Positions 32,224-41,072 of a stretch of DNA of 48,725 nt are shown piece after piece. The DNA is from Candidatus Gastranaerophilales bacterium. Lineage in GTDB: Bacteria; Cyanobacteriota; Vampirovibrionia; Gastranaerophilales; Gastranaerophilaceae. The notes beneath the pieces were generated by a model that saw only the letters and a program-made list of their open reading frames with translations, was not told where the DNA came from and ran no database searches. The stretch's first letter is position 1. Each line of letters opens with the position of its first letter. The position numbers were made by a program, and so were the translations under genes. The DNA lies in contig CALUZA010000041.1 in NCBI GenBank assembly GCA_944325185.1, positions 1 through 48,725 of the forward strand, written 5' to 3'.

Positions 32224-33468
32224 ATGGAAAACGATTTGAAAGAACTTTTTAACGACGAAATTAAAAACATGAAAAACTACATCATGTTTGAAATCAAAGC
32301 TCGTCAAATAGAACTTACGCCGGAATTAAAAGCTAAAAATCGAACCCCGATTCCTCTTTCGATGGGAGCTCCTGTTGATCCGGTTCCGGATTTTGTTATA
32401 AATAAAGCAATTGAATATATGCACGTAAACCATTTACATACTTACACAACTCCAAAAGGAGAGGTAAAATTCCTTGAAGCAGTAGCAAAAAGAATGAAAG
32501 AAAGATTTAATGTTAATCTTAATCCTAAAAATGAAATTTTTTCACTCATAGGTTCAAAAGAAGGACTCGCAAATCTTATCAAAGCATTGGTTAATGCAAA
32601 GCAAAAAGAAGAAGAAAAAGACGTTATTCTAATCCCTTCTCCGGGATACGCTTCATATACTCAAATGATTAAAGTTGCCGGTGCAAGAGCTTATGGAGTT
32701 GAATTAAACGGACAAAACAACTTCACACCAAACATGGAAGAAGTTTTAGAAAAATATATAAAAGAAGGAAACGACCCTAAAAAAATAAAAGCGCTTTTAA
32801 TTAATTATCCGAATAATCCCTTAGGATGTACTTGCGATTTTAATTATTTGCAACATTGCGTTGATTTTTGTCTAAAACACAACATTATTTTAATTTCCGA
32901 TAACGCATATTGCGAAATGTATTATGATGAAAACTACAAACCACACTCTGCTCTTGAATGCAAAGGAGCAATGGATTGTTGTATTGAATTTTACAGTTTC
33001 TCAAAATCCTATGCAATGACAGGATGGCGCTTAGGCTGGGCATGCGGCAACAAAGACATTATCACAATGTTATCAAGGGCAAAATCAAGCGTTGACACAG
33101 GTGTTTTTAAAGTAATTCAATATGCAGGAGCTGACTTACTGGAAAGTCCCGAAGGTCAAAAATATATAGACGAACAAAATATAAAATTCAAAAACAAAAT
33201 TCAAAAATTTGTTGACGGACTAAATTCTCTTGGCTACAAAGTAAAAATGCCAAAAGCAACATTTTATCTATGGCTTGAAATTCCCGAAAGATATGCGGAT
33301 TGCAAGGCTTTTGCAGATGACATGCTGGAAAAATCAGGTATTGTAATAGTTCCAGGAACAGGCTTTGCAAAAAATGCAACAAGACACGTAAGATTATCCG
33401 TAGTTGCTTCAGATGAAGATTTAGCAGAAGTAATAAGACGTATGAAAGAAGATGGTTTTCATTTTTAA
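32224..33468 (+). CDS. dapL: Class I/II aminotransferase, LL-diaminopimelate aminotransferase-like
   Basis: PLP-dependent fold-type I enzyme of 414 residues. Markers: PLSMGAPVDPVPDFVINKAI, NYPNNPLGCT, ISDNAYCEMYYD, and the PLP-Lys motif SFSKSYAMTGWRLGWA. DapL, which goes straight from tetrahydrodipicolinate to LL-diaminopimelate, is the lysine/peptidoglycan route of cyanobacteria, chlamydiae and plants, and this sequence has the overall look of the DapL/AspC-like group. Aspartate or another amino acid is an alternative substrate. It is monocistronic; GAGG is about seven bases before the ATG. Confidence 0.8.
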   Translation: MENDLKELFNDEIKNMKNYIMFEIKARQIELTPELKAKNRTPIPLSMGAPVDPVPDFVINKAIEYMHVNHLHTYTTPKGEVKFLEAVAKRMKERFNVNLNPKNEIFSLIGSKEGLANLIKALVNAKQKEEEKDVILIPSPGYASYTQMIKVAGARAYGVELNGQNNFTPNMEEVLEKYIKEGNDPKKIKALLINYPNNPLGCTCDFNYLQHCVDFCLKHNIILISDNAYCEMYYDENYKPHSALECKGAMDCCIEFYSFSKSYAMTGWRLGWACGNKDIITMLSRAKSSVDTGVFKVIQYAGADLLESPEGQKYIDEQNIKFKNKIQKFVDGLNSLGYKVKMPKATFYLWLEIPERYADCKAFADDMLEKSGIVIVPGTGFAKNATRHVRLSVVASDEDLAEVIRRMKEDGFHF

Positions 33469-33529
33469 ATAACTCAACAGTTTAATTGACTTTTTATTAA
33501 AAAAGAACAATTCTTAAAATGGAGACAAA

Positions 33530-34189
33530 ATGAAAAAAATATCAATAATATTTTTTATATCCGCTTTTCTGTTTAATGTAGCTTTTGCAGATGTTCTTCC
33601 TTATTATATCAATTCACTCAGAAGATACGGCATAGGCTACACCAGCGTCACAAGTCCTACTGTGATGCGTCAAACCCCAAGCAATGACGGTAAGATACTG
33701 GAATCACTAAATTTTGACTACACAACAGGCGAGACAAGCTGTATAGAAAACAAAACAAGATGCAGTCAAGATGAAATTTTTGCTGCTTTCAGCCAATCAA
33801 AAAAAATAGCACTTTTGACAACAATAGATGAAACTGAAGGTTGGAGTATGGTTTGTTTTAATCAATCTCAAAACCCTGTATGTGGTTGGGTAAAAGAAGA
33901 TGCAAAAAATAAATTCTATAACTGGAGCGATTTTTTTAATATTTACGGGAAAAAATACGGATTATATCTTTTTAAAGATCTCCAAAAAACAGATAAAATA
34001 CTCTATGCAGCACCGGTAAAACAATCAAACACAACAGGCTCAATCGAACTTCCAAAAATGATAAGTCCATGGTTAATAAGGGGTAATTGGCTTCTTGTAA
34101 AAGTACATGATTTAAATAATCAAGTCAAAACAGGCTGGATAAATTTTAGAGGGAATGACGGTAAATTAAAACTTTTTGTTAAATTCTAA
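33530..34189 (+). CDS. Secreted protein with SH3-like repeats, 219 aa
   Basis: Signal peptide MKKISIIFFISAFLFNVAFA, cleavage near AFA|DV. Two parts of the mature protein have SH3b-like character: VTSPTVMRQTPSNDGKILES with WSMVCFNQSQNPVCGWVKED, and APVKQSNTTGSIELPKM with WLLVKVHDLNNQVKTGWINF. Such pairs are found in periplasmic peptidoglycan-associated proteins. Cys residues in CIENKTRC may pair. Enzymatic residues are not seen. GGAG precedes the start. It is followed by secG. Confidence 0.72.
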   Translation: MKKISIIFFISAFLFNVAFADVLPYYINSLRRYGIGYTSVTSPTVMRQTPSNDGKILESLNFDYTTGETSCIENKTRCSQDEIFAAFSQSKKIALLTTIDETEGWSMVCFNQSQNPVCGWVKEDAKNKFYNWSDFFNIYGKKYGLYLFKDLQKTDKILYAAPVKQSNTTGSIELPKMISPWLIRGNWLLVKVHDLNNQVKTGWINFRGNDGKLKLFVKF

Positions 34190-34254
34190 TCTAAACTATA
34201 GAAAAAAAATATTTTTATGGTAACTTAAAATTAGAATTTAAAAAAGGATTTGAA

Positions 34255-34476
34255 ATGACTACATTTTTTTATACACTACAAATTATAAGCGCAATATTTA
34301 GCGTTATGTTAATTTTACTTCATTCCCCAAAAGGTGATGGTATGGCTTCAATTGGAGCTGCGAGCCAATTATTCTCATCTCAAAAATCAACAGAAAAAGG
34401 ATTGAATAAAGTTACATATTTTTTTGTAGGAATTTTTGTTGTTTCAACATTTGTTCTTGGATTTTTACTAAAATAA
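34255..34476 (+). CDS. secG: Preprotein translocase subunit SecG
   Basis: Two-span protein of 73 residues: the first span is FYTLQIISAIFSVMLILLHS, then the cytoplasmic loop SPKGDGMASIGAASQLFSSQ with the family's small-residue/Gly-rich loop, and the second span VTYFFVGIFVVSTFVLGFLL. It assists SecYE in protein export. AAAGGAT lies before the ATG. It ends one base before the convergent yqeG gene. Confidence 0.88.
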   Translation: MTTFFYTLQIISAIFSVMLILLHSPKGDGMASIGAASQLFSSQKSTEKGLNKVTYFFVGIFVVSTFVLGFLLK

Positions 34477-34477
34477 T

Positions 34478-34957
34478 TTATTTTTTAATTGTTAATCTTT
34501 CCAAGAATCTTGCAAAACGAACGATAAAATTTTCTTCGTTTTTTGAAATAGAATCAACTAAAATCGTTACCATGCCTGCATTTTTACCGCCTAAAATATC
34601 ACTCAGAGGTCTATCTCCAATCATAGCAACATTTTTTGGTGCAACATCAATATCATTACAAGCTTTAAATAAAACAACGGTATTTGGCTTTGCTGCTCTG
34701 GAATAAACCGGAATATCCGTTTGACTTTTTGCTTTTTGAATATAGTCAATATTTTTATTATTAGTAATTATAGCAAGCTTAAAATTTGTCTTTAAATCAT
34801 CCAAAAACTGCAAAGTTCTATAAGCAAATTTTCCGCTTTTTGATTTCATCAAGGTTGAATCCAAATCGAAAAATAACGCTTTTATATTTCTATTTTTTAA
34901 ATCCTCTACATCAATATCATAAATCGATTCAATATTATAATCAGGAACTAAAAACAT
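34478..34957 (-). CDS. yqeG: YqeG-family HAD phosphatase
   Basis: HAD IIIA family, 159 residues. The catalytic motif I is ALFFDLDSTLMKSKSG (DxDST), motif II is LAIITNNKN, and motif III/IV is MIGDRPLSDILGGKNAGM. In cyanobacteria, plants and Firmicutes such proteins dephosphorylate phosphatidylglycerophosphate or act on ribosome/other substrates. It lies two bases from the upstream U32 gene and is co-transcribed. Confidence 0.87.
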   Translation of the reverse strand: MFLVPDYNIESIYDIDVEDLKNRNIKALFFDLDSTLMKSKSGKFAYRTLQFLDDLKTNFKLAIITNNKNIDYIQKAKSQTDIPVYSRAAKPNTVVLFKACNDIDVAPKNVAMIGDRPLSDILGGKNAGMVTILVDSISKNEENFIVRFARFLERLTIKK

Positions 34958-34959
34958 AC

Positions 34960-36183
34960 TTACTCCTTTATTCCAAGAGTTCTTGCAAGAGCATACTCAG
35001 CCTCTTTTATCCATTGCCAATCTTTACAATTAAACTCAATTACGACCTCATCATTAGTATTTGCAACGTCAACTTCGCCTTTTTTCTCGTGCAGAATTTT
35101 TACAACTTTTGCAACGACTTCAAAATTCGGCGTAATTATTTCTATTTCATCATTTAAACAAATTTTATTTTTAATTAATATTTTATATTCACTATCACTG
35201 ATTTTACCTAAAAATACCCCCAAAAAGTCCGCTCCTGCAAGTCCTTTAGATATATCATAAGAATAACTTGATGAATTATTATCACCCAAGAAAAATCCTT
35301 CCGTATAGCCCCTGTTGCCTGCTTTTTTTAATTCAGAAAAAGCAAAATCAAAATCCCACTTACCATCTATTACTTTTCTATATGTTTTTGCAACTGCAGA
35401 AACATAATAAAGGCTTTTTGTTCTTCCTTCAACTTTAAATGAATCTATGCCTATGTCTTTTAAATCTTTAATATATTTAACTAAGCACAAATCCTTAGTT
35501 GACATTATATGTGTGCCTTTGTCATTTTCTATTATTTCATAAGGCTCATCAGGTCTTGTTTCTTCTAATAATTTATAGCTCCATCTGCAAGCTTGAGCGC
35601 AATTTCCAAGATTTGCTTTCCTCTTTCCTTCTGTCATATAATCAGACAAAAGACATCTTCCGGAATACGCCATACACTGAGCGCCATGAACAAACATTTC
35701 AATTTCTATATCAGGCACTTCTTTTCTTATTTTTTCAATCTGTTTAAAAGAAAGCTCTCTTGCTAAAATAACTCGGCTTGCACCCATATCTCGCCAAAAT
35801 TTTACGGTTTCAGAGTTTAAAATATTTGTTTGGGTTGAAATATGAATATCGATATTAGGAAAATTTTTTTTAATTATACGATATACCCCAAAATCACTAA
35901 TAATAAATGCATGAGGCGAGGCTTCCTTAATTATATCAACTTTTTCTTCCAAATTTTTAATATCGTCATCGTAAGCGAAAATATTAAACGTACAATATAC
36001 TTTTTTATTTAAAGAATTTGCTAATTCAACCGCACTTTTAAGATTGGTTTCATCTATAAGCTCGCCTTTTCTTAAAGCACGCAAAGAAAAATCCTTCAAA
36101 CCCAAATAGCAAGCATCTGCGCCATATTGAAAAGCATATTTCATTTTTTCTATGCTGCCTGCAGGCATTAATAACTCGGTCAT
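34960..36183 (-). CDS. trhP: U32-family protein, TrhP-type (tRNA hydroxylation / former peptidase U32)
   Basis: 407-residue protein with the U32 signature EMFVHGAQCMAYSGRCLLSDY, preceded by a TIM-barrel-like N-terminus (TELLMPAGSIEKMKYAFQYG, a common opening of the YegQ/TrhP/UbiU-V family). Cysteines in GNCAQACRW and the signature are typical Fe-S ligands. TrhP supplies the 5-hydroxyuridine modification of tRNA in E. coli and Bacillus. DFSLRALRKG and KVEGRTKSLYYV fit this family. It is first of a two-gene unit with yqeG. Confidence 0.88.
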   Translation of the reverse strand: MTELLMPAGSIEKMKYAFQYGADACYLGLKDFSLRALRKGELIDETNLKSAVELANSLNKKVYCTFNIFAYDDDIKNLEEKVDIIKEASPHAFIISDFGVYRIIKKNFPNIDIHISTQTNILNSETVKFWRDMGASRVILARELSFKQIEKIRKEVPDIEIEMFVHGAQCMAYSGRCLLSDYMTEGKRKANLGNCAQACRWSYKLLEETRPDEPYEIIENDKGTHIMSTKDLCLVKYIKDLKDIGIDSFKVEGRTKSLYYVSAVAKTYRKVIDGKWDFDFAFSELKKAGNRGYTEGFFLGDNNSSSYSYDISKGLAGADFLGVFLGKISDSEYKILIKNKICLNDEIEIITPNFEVVAKVVKILHEKKGEVDVANTNDEVVIEFNCKDWQWIKEAEYALARTLGIKE

Positions 36184-36246
36184 AGCTAAATTTTATCACA
36201 AAAAGATTTTGTGCTATATTAAAATCATAAGAAAGAGGAGAAAAAT

Positions 36247-37281
36247 ATGAAAAAAACACTATTAACTGCTTTATCCGTTCTTTTTCTTTCAGGAGCAGCT
36301 TTTTGTGCTTCCAATCAAACGGATATTTTAACACTTTTTTCTACAAAATCAAACTCGGATAATAAAATCTGGGTAGGAACATTTCAACTTGTGTTCAATG
36401 ATATGAAAAACAATATCATAAAACACGACATTGAATTTGTAAAAGAAAAACCGACAAAAGAATTGAAGGGTCTTAACTCGGAAGAATTTAAAGCTGATAT
36501 GTTAAACCCTGAATCTTATTACACAAGCTATGGTGAAACATCTCCGGAAGCAAAGGAAGAAATCAAAAAAGCAATTCAAGAAAAATTCAACGAAACAAGC
36601 GACATACTTGATTCAATGGATTGGACAAAAGGTCTTGGAAAATATTATGCTTATGCAATGTTAAAAAAAGATTTTGAATTTTTAAATGAATTTGATAAAC
36701 TTGAAAATTCAAAATTCAATAATTCAAAAGAAAAATACGAATTTTTCGGAATAAATAAAGACTCAAACAAAATTCTTGATGACAATGTTGCAGTTCTTTT
36801 CCATAATGATGACAACGATTATGCGGTAAGACTTTACACCAAAAATGACGACATAGTTTATCTTTATAGAACAGATAAAAATGATTCCTTCGATAAACTT
36901 TTTGACAAAATGCAAAATGAAAGTAAAAAATACGAAGGAAACAGATTTTTCCTAGCGCAAGACACGCTTAAAGTTCCAAATCTAAACATTAAATCCGAAA
37001 GAAAATATAAAGAACTTTGCAACAAACAAATAAAAGGTACTGATATAATGTTTTCGGATGCAATCGAAACAATACAACTAGAATTAAATAACAAAGGCGG
37101 AAAAGTTAAATCAGAAGCTGCTATTATGACTAAAATGTGTGCGCTTCCACCTGCTGATACAAAAGCAAAACCAAGAAATTTTGACTTTGATAAAACATTT
37201 GTTATGTTCTTAATAGACAAAAATAAAACCAACCCTTATCTTGCAATAAGAGTTAAAGATTTAAAAAATCTTACAAAATAA
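36247..37281 (+). CDS. Secreted serpin-like protein, 344 aa
   Basis: The signal peptide [20 protein letters not shown] is followed by a divergent serpin fold. The C-terminal part is the clearest: [20 protein letters not shown] matches the serpin hinge ELxExGxxAxAxT, followed by [20 protein letters not shown] at the place of the DRPFLFLI.. serpin strand, and YLAIRV at the 'F-x-GRV' end. Other parts are poorly conserved. Serpins inhibit serine proteases by an irreversible conformational change; gut bacteria use them against host or bacterial proteases. The hinge has Lys and Glu where small residues are usual, so it may not be inhibitory. AGAGGAG precedes the ATG. Confidence 0.65.
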   Translation: MKKTLLTALSVLFLSGAAFCASNQTDILTLFSTKSNSDNKIWVGTFQLVFNDMKNNIIKHDIEFVKEKPTKELKGLNSEEFKADMLNPESYYTSYGETSPEAKEEIKKAIQEKFNETSDILDSMDWTKGLGKYYAYAMLKKDFEFLNEFDKLENSKFNNSKEKYEFFGINKDSNKILDDNVAVLFHNDDNDYAVRLYTKNDDIVYLYRTDKNDSFDKLFDKMQNESKKYEGNRFFLAQDTLKVPNLNIKSERKYKELCNKQIKGTDIMFSDAIETIQLELNNKGGKVKSEAAIMTKMCALPPADTKAKPRNFDFDKTFVMFLIDKNKTNPYLAIRVKDLKNLTK

Positions 37282-37296
37282 TGTTATAAAATCAAA

Positions 37297-37412
37297 ATGT
37301 CGGGAATTAACATTATGTCGGGTTGACGTTCGGGGAGATAAAAGCCCTCGACTGCTCCCGTTGAAGATTAGTGTTAATCAAAGATTAAAAGCTCCCTTAA
37401 AGGGAGCTTTTA
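37297..37412 (+). ncRNA. Candidate structured small RNA
   Basis: An unusually GC-rich patch in an AT-rich region, between two genes. A 10-base pairing joins ATTAACATTA (37306-37315) to TAGTGTTAAT (37369-37378) with one G-U pair. Inside it CGGG (37319-37322) pairs with CCCG (37357-37360), and CGGGG (37331-37335) can pair with CCTCG (37346-37350, one G-U). TATAAA at 37285-37290 would start transcription near 37297, and a terminator hairpin ends it at about 37412. No open reading frame covers it. It matches no RNA family that I recognise. Confidence 0.4.
37389..37412. terminator. Terminator hairpin between convergent genes
   Basis: AAGCTCCC (37389-37396) pairs with GGGAGCTT (37402-37409) around the loop TTAAA, followed by TTTAAATT. 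It ends the serpin-like gene and candidate RNA and can serve the convergent waaA gene. Confidence 0.8.
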
Positions 37413-37414
37413 AA

Positions 37415-38680
37415 TTATAAAATCTCTTTTAATTTATTAATAACAAATTGAGCTGCGCCTTGCTGATTTGAAAAACATTGCTTACAGTTTTCAGATACTT
37501 TATTATAAAATTCTTCATTATCAATTAATTTTTCTAAAATCAAATAAAGTTCATGTTTATTTTTCACAACAAAACTTGCGCCTGCTCTTTCTAAAATTGC
37601 ATAAATATCCCTAAAATTTTTAATCGAAGGACCTGAAACAGTCGGTTTAGAATATATTGTTGCTTCAAGAGGATTATGCCCCCCTGTTTTATTAAAACTG
37701 CCCCCAATAAATGCAACATCAACTATTTCATATATTTTAGACAATTCACCCAAAGTATCCAAAATAATAATATCATTTTTGGAAAAATCATCTTTTTTTG
37801 TCCTAAAACCATATTTGAAGCCGGTATTTTTAACAAGCTTTTCCACTTCTTCAACTCTTGTCAAATGTCTTGGTGCAAGTATCATTTTTAATGTTTCATT
37901 TTTTTCTTTCAATTTCTTATAAGTATCGAGGACAATTTTATCTTCACCTTTATGAGTTGAAGCAGCTATAAATACCTTTGAAGATGAATTTAGCGAAATA
38001 TCACATTTTTTTCTTTCAATTTCAAATTTCAAATTTTTCATTACAAAAACTTTATTGTCGTCAATCCCTAGAGAAACAAATCTGTCATAATCAAGCTCGC
38101 TTTGACAAAATACCCCGCTAAAACAATTCAAAACAGTAGCAAAAATCTTTTTAAATCTCAAATATGAAGGGTAAGATTTATCCGAAATTCTACCATTTAT
38201 TATATATAAAGGAATTTTTTTATCTTTTGCACAAAAAGCAAAATTAGGCCAGATTTCCGTTTCCGCAATTAAAATAACGGAAGGATTAATCTTTTCCAAA
38301 AACTTTTCAACGGCCTCATATACATCTAAAGGAAAATAAGTTATAAAATCAACTAATTCAGCGTATTTCTTTTTTGCAAGTTCTTGACCTGTTACCGTTC
38401 CTGTTGTCAAAACAAGCTTATAGTCAGGAAAAGAAGCTTTTATCCTTTTGATTAAATTCTCCAAAGAAACTACTTCGCCAACCGATACCCCATGAAGCAT
38501 AATCACTTTATTAGTAAAATTTGGACAATCAAAATCAGCAAATTTTTCTTTAAGAGGAATTGGCGGTTTATTTTTAATTTTTCTTATGATATCTACCAAT
38601 GGGATGATTTTTTTTGCCGTATTCAGATCGACGGAACGACAAAAAGCTTTAAATATAACTTCAAATTTATCCTGATTCAT
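37415..38680 (-). CDS. waaA: 3-deoxy-D-manno-octulosonic acid (Kdo) transferase
   Basis: GT-B (GT30) glycosyltransferase that attaches Kdo to lipid A, the start of the LPS core. Signatures: IMLHGVSVGEVVSLENLIKR, VLTTGTVTGQELAKK, VILIAETEIWPNFAFCAKD, SDKSYPSYLRFKK, and VAFIGGSFNKTGGHNPLEA (nucleotide-sugar site). The length of about 421 is normal. ATG at 38680 (MNQDKFEV) is chosen because AGGAGAGG is immediately upstream. An in-frame ATG at 38710 lies before this ribosome binding site. Two TATAAT-like boxes (38702-38707, 38731-38736) lie upstream. With LptF/G it indicates an LPS-bearing cell. Confidence 0.9.
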   Translation of the reverse strand: MNQDKFEVIFKAFCRSVDLNTAKKIIPLVDIIRKIKNKPPIPLKEKFADFDCPNFTNKVIMLHGVSVGEVVSLENLIKRIKASFPDYKLVLTTGTVTGQELAKKKYAELVDFITYFPLDVYEAVEKFLEKINPSVILIAETEIWPNFAFCAKDKKIPLYIINGRISDKSYPSYLRFKKIFATVLNCFSGVFCQSELDYDRFVSLGIDDNKVFVMKNLKFEIERKKCDISLNSSSKVFIAASTHKGEDKIVLDTYKKLKEKNETLKMILAPRHLTRVEEVEKLVKNTGFKYGFRTKKDDFSKNDIIILDTLGELSKIYEIVDVAFIGGSFNKTGGHNPLEATIYSKPTVSGPSIKNFRDIYAILERAGASFVVKNKHELYLILEKLIDNEEFYNKVSENCKQCFSNQQGAAQFVINKLKEIL

Positions 38681-38797
38681 AACCTCTCCTGCTATCACCC
38701 TATTATACAATAAAAAAATGCCGAATTAACATTATACTTTATTGCAATATAAAAAATTTTTCTTTTTTTTAATAATTTATTAAAAAGAGAGGTAAAA

Positions 38798-40066
38798 TTG
38801 TCTACGCTAGAACTTGAATCAAGAAATATTAAATTTGAAAATTTTGTTCACACATTAGAAAACGAAGATCTGTTCGGAAAAGCCACAAGAGTTGATGAAA
38901 TACTAAAAAGCGGAGTTTTAACAGGCAACGAAGCTCTTGGAATGGTTAGCCTAAACAAATTATCATCAGTTGTTAAACTAAAAGAAAAAGACGGATACAA
39001 ACATGATGTAATTATGCTAGGCTCAAACTCATATCTAAACATACAAAACCATCCAAAAGTTTTAAAAGCATCAAAAAAAGCGCTTGAAAGATTTGGAATG
39101 GGGATGGGTGCTGTTTCAAATTATGCCGGAATAAGTGATTTACATAAAACTTTAGAAAATAAAATAGCAAAATTTTACGGAACCGAAGATGCAATAGTTT
39201 TTCCTTCGGGATACGGTACAAATGTTGGTGTTATTTCAGCATTATGCAACAGTGAAGATATCATAATAAACGACAGTGCAAATCACGCATCAATTTTTGA
39301 CGGATGTCAACTGTCAGGCGCTCAAATTAAAATTTATCCTCATAGAAATATGAAATATCTGGAAAAGATACTAAGCAGAATTCCTGACAACATAACAGGC
39401 AGACTAATTATAACTGATGGTGTTTTTTCAATGGATGGAGATATTGCTCCCTTGGATGAAATAGTTACATTAGCCGAAAAATATAACTGCAAAATTATGG
39501 TAGATGACGCACACGGTATAGGTATTGTAGGTAAATCCGGCAGAGGATCAAGCGAATTTTACAACGTAAGAAACAAAATCGACTTGAATGTAGGAATGTT
39601 ATCAAAAGCACCCGGAGGTCTTGGCGGATATTGTGCTGCAAAAAGAGAAATAATACAATATCTTAGACTATACGCAAGAACATACTTTTTCTCAACCGCC
39701 TTAAGTGCGCCTGTTATAGGGGGTCTTATAGAAGTTTTCAACCTTTTTGAAAAAGATAAAGCAGGCAGAAAAGAACTTTTAGAAAAAACCTCTTATCTTA
39801 AAAACAAATTAGAAAAAGCAGGCTTTAACATAGGAAACGCTCAAAGTGCAATAATTCCGGTTATGATATATGATGAAACCAAGTTATTTAGACTATATCA
39901 AGAGCTTAGAATTGAAGGAGTTTATGTTAATATAGTAACTTATCCCGCCGTAAGAAGAAAAGAATGCAGATTAAGACTTTGTGTTATGAAAGATTTAAGC
40001 TACCGAGAAATAGACAAAGCAGCAAATTTGATTATTAAAAAAGGTAAACAATATGCAATAATTTAG
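38798..40066 (+). CDS. Alpha-oxoamine synthase (Kbl/BioF/SPT family), 422 aa
   Basis: PLP enzyme that joins an acyl-CoA with an amino acid: 2-amino-3-ketobutyrate ligase, 8-amino-7-oxononanoate synthase and serine palmitoyltransferase are the known types. Markers: MLGSNSYLNIQNHPKV, FPSGYGTNVGVISAL, HASIFDGCQLSG, VDDAHGIGIVGKSGRGSSE and GMLSKAPGGLGGYC, where the PLP-binding Lys is in LSKA. The extended N-terminus (about 45 residues) is not in BioF and leaves the substrate open; a sphingolipid-type enzyme is possible. The TTG at 38798 is the start, with GAGAGG five bases before. Confidence 0.85.
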   Translation: MSTLELESRNIKFENFVHTLENEDLFGKATRVDEILKSGVLTGNEALGMVSLNKLSSVVKLKEKDGYKHDVIMLGSNSYLNIQNHPKVLKASKKALERFGMGMGAVSNYAGISDLHKTLENKIAKFYGTEDAIVFPSGYGTNVGVISALCNSEDIIINDSANHASIFDGCQLSGAQIKIYPHRNMKYLEKILSRIPDNITGRLIITDGVFSMDGDIAPLDEIVTLAEKYNCKIMVDDAHGIGIVGKSGRGSSEFYNVRNKIDLNVGMLSKAPGGLGGYCAAKREIIQYLRLYARTYFFSTALSAPVIGGLIEVFNLFEKDKAGRKELLEKTSYLKNKLEKAGFNIGNAQSAIIPVMIYDETKLFRLYQELRIEGVYVNIVTYPAVRRKECRLRLCVMKDLSYREIDKAANLIIKKGKQYAII

Positions 40067-40099
40067 ACAATATATTTTTTTAACATACTTTGATTATAT

Positions 40100-41008
40100 A
40101 TGTTAAAAATAAATCAAATAACAAAAAATAAACCAAACATAAATAATATTGTCGAAAAAGAAAATATACCAAACAAAAATACAAAACGAAAAATTAAGTA
40201 TTTTTTCGATGACAAAAATCCAAAACAAAGAATTAAGCATTTTTTGGATGGCAAAAGCTTCATGGCTCAAAGAAATATACCTTATCATTCTTTAAGTCCG
40301 ACCATCCCAAATGATGCTTTTTATGTAAGAATGAACGGCTACGGGACCAATGAAAATTGGGCGCAAGAAATGCGCAATTTAACTTACATTATAGCTGATG
40401 ACATAAGAACAAATGAAGATTTTGATGAAATATTAATAAAAATTGAAAGAGATATAAGAAGAATAAATTCAAAAGAAGAATTCGGAAGAAGACGAATAAC
40501 TCAATGGGCTTTTGTTTTAGCGCCTGAAGGAAGAGGAGAAGAATATTACGAAAAATATAAAAGCAAACTTGGAAGGCTAAAACCTTATGAAGCTATATAT
40601 GTTACAAGCAATATTGAATATTTAGATGCCAACACATGTAAAATCTATATGAATGATTTTGGAAATATACGTATTAATTATGGCTGGAACCCAGGAAATA
40701 GAGGCGGTAATTTAAAATTAGCAAAAAAAGAATTTGAAAAACTCCGCTCAATCAAAAATCCGACAGATGAAGAAATTAATCGTTCAGTTGCAACAATACA
40801 TTGGTTAATTGCTCAAGAAAGCCCTTATGAAAGAGGAAATGATTCTATTGCAAATGTTCTAACAAAAGCAATTTATCTTGCTTACGGGATGAAAATAAGT
40901 CCGATAAAAGAAGGTAAAAGTTTTGATTTTGAAGCATTCTATAGCGATTTAGGCGAATACATTAAAAAATATCCTGATTTATTTGAAATTCCACCTCATA
41001 GAGAATAA
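40100..41008 (+). CDS. Hypothetical protein, paralog A of a tandem pair, 302 aa
   Basis: No named family. The N-terminal about 60 residues are Lys/Asn-rich with a repeated element (IKYFFDDKN, then IKHFLDGKS). A conserved core follows (NDAFYVRMNGYGTNENWAQE), then the part shared with the next gene. The last about 95 residues are almost identical to those of the neighbour (41073-41975). Near 241-248 the sequence SPYERGND lies where a Fic motif (HPFxxGNGR) would be, after IHWLIAQ. If it is a Fic fold the catalytic His and Arg are missing; I am unsure. A promoter TAGACA-16-TACTTT lies eight bases before the ATG, with no ribosome binding site. Confidence 0.62.
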   Translation: MLKINQITKNKPNINNIVEKENIPNKNTKRKIKYFFDDKNPKQRIKHFLDGKSFMAQRNIPYHSLSPTIPNDAFYVRMNGYGTNENWAQEMRNLTYIIADDIRTNEDFDEILIKIERDIRRINSKEEFGRRRITQWAFVLAPEGRGEEYYEKYKSKLGRLKPYEAIYVTSNIEYLDANTCKIYMNDFGNIRINYGWNPGNRGGNLKLAKKEFEKLRSIKNPTDEEINRSVATIHWLIAQESPYERGNDSIANVLTKAIYLAYGMKISPIKEGKSFDFEAFYSDLGEYIKKYPDLFEIPPHRE

Positions 41009-41015
41009 ATTAAAA
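40721..41015 (+). repeat. Direct repeat copy 1 (3' part of paralog A)
   Basis: About 295 bases almost identical to 41689-41983, with about a dozen mismatches by eye and one identical stretch of about 98 bases. The match continues past the stop codon into AATAAATTAAAA. The 5' halves of the two genes are much more different, so the 3' part has been homogenised or copied recently. Confidence 0.9.
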
Positions 41016-41072
41016 TTTGTAAAACAAAAAAAATTTATGGCAATTATTTTTTTTATAGTGTTTTAAGAAAAT

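Noticed and set aside
37297..37412. SRP RNA, 6S RNA or glutamine riboswitch
   Set aside because: The conserved SRP tetraloop region and the glnA-RNA sequence elements are absent, and I see nothing that identifies 6S RNA; left as an unnamed candidate.
37415..38710. Start of waaA at 38710
   Set aside because: AGGAGAGG lies directly before the inner ATG at 38680, and the extra ten residues would contain that site.
38725..38737. 13-base match GAATTAACATTAT shared with 37304-37316
   Set aside because: Short and AT-rich; likely chance, and only one side is structured.
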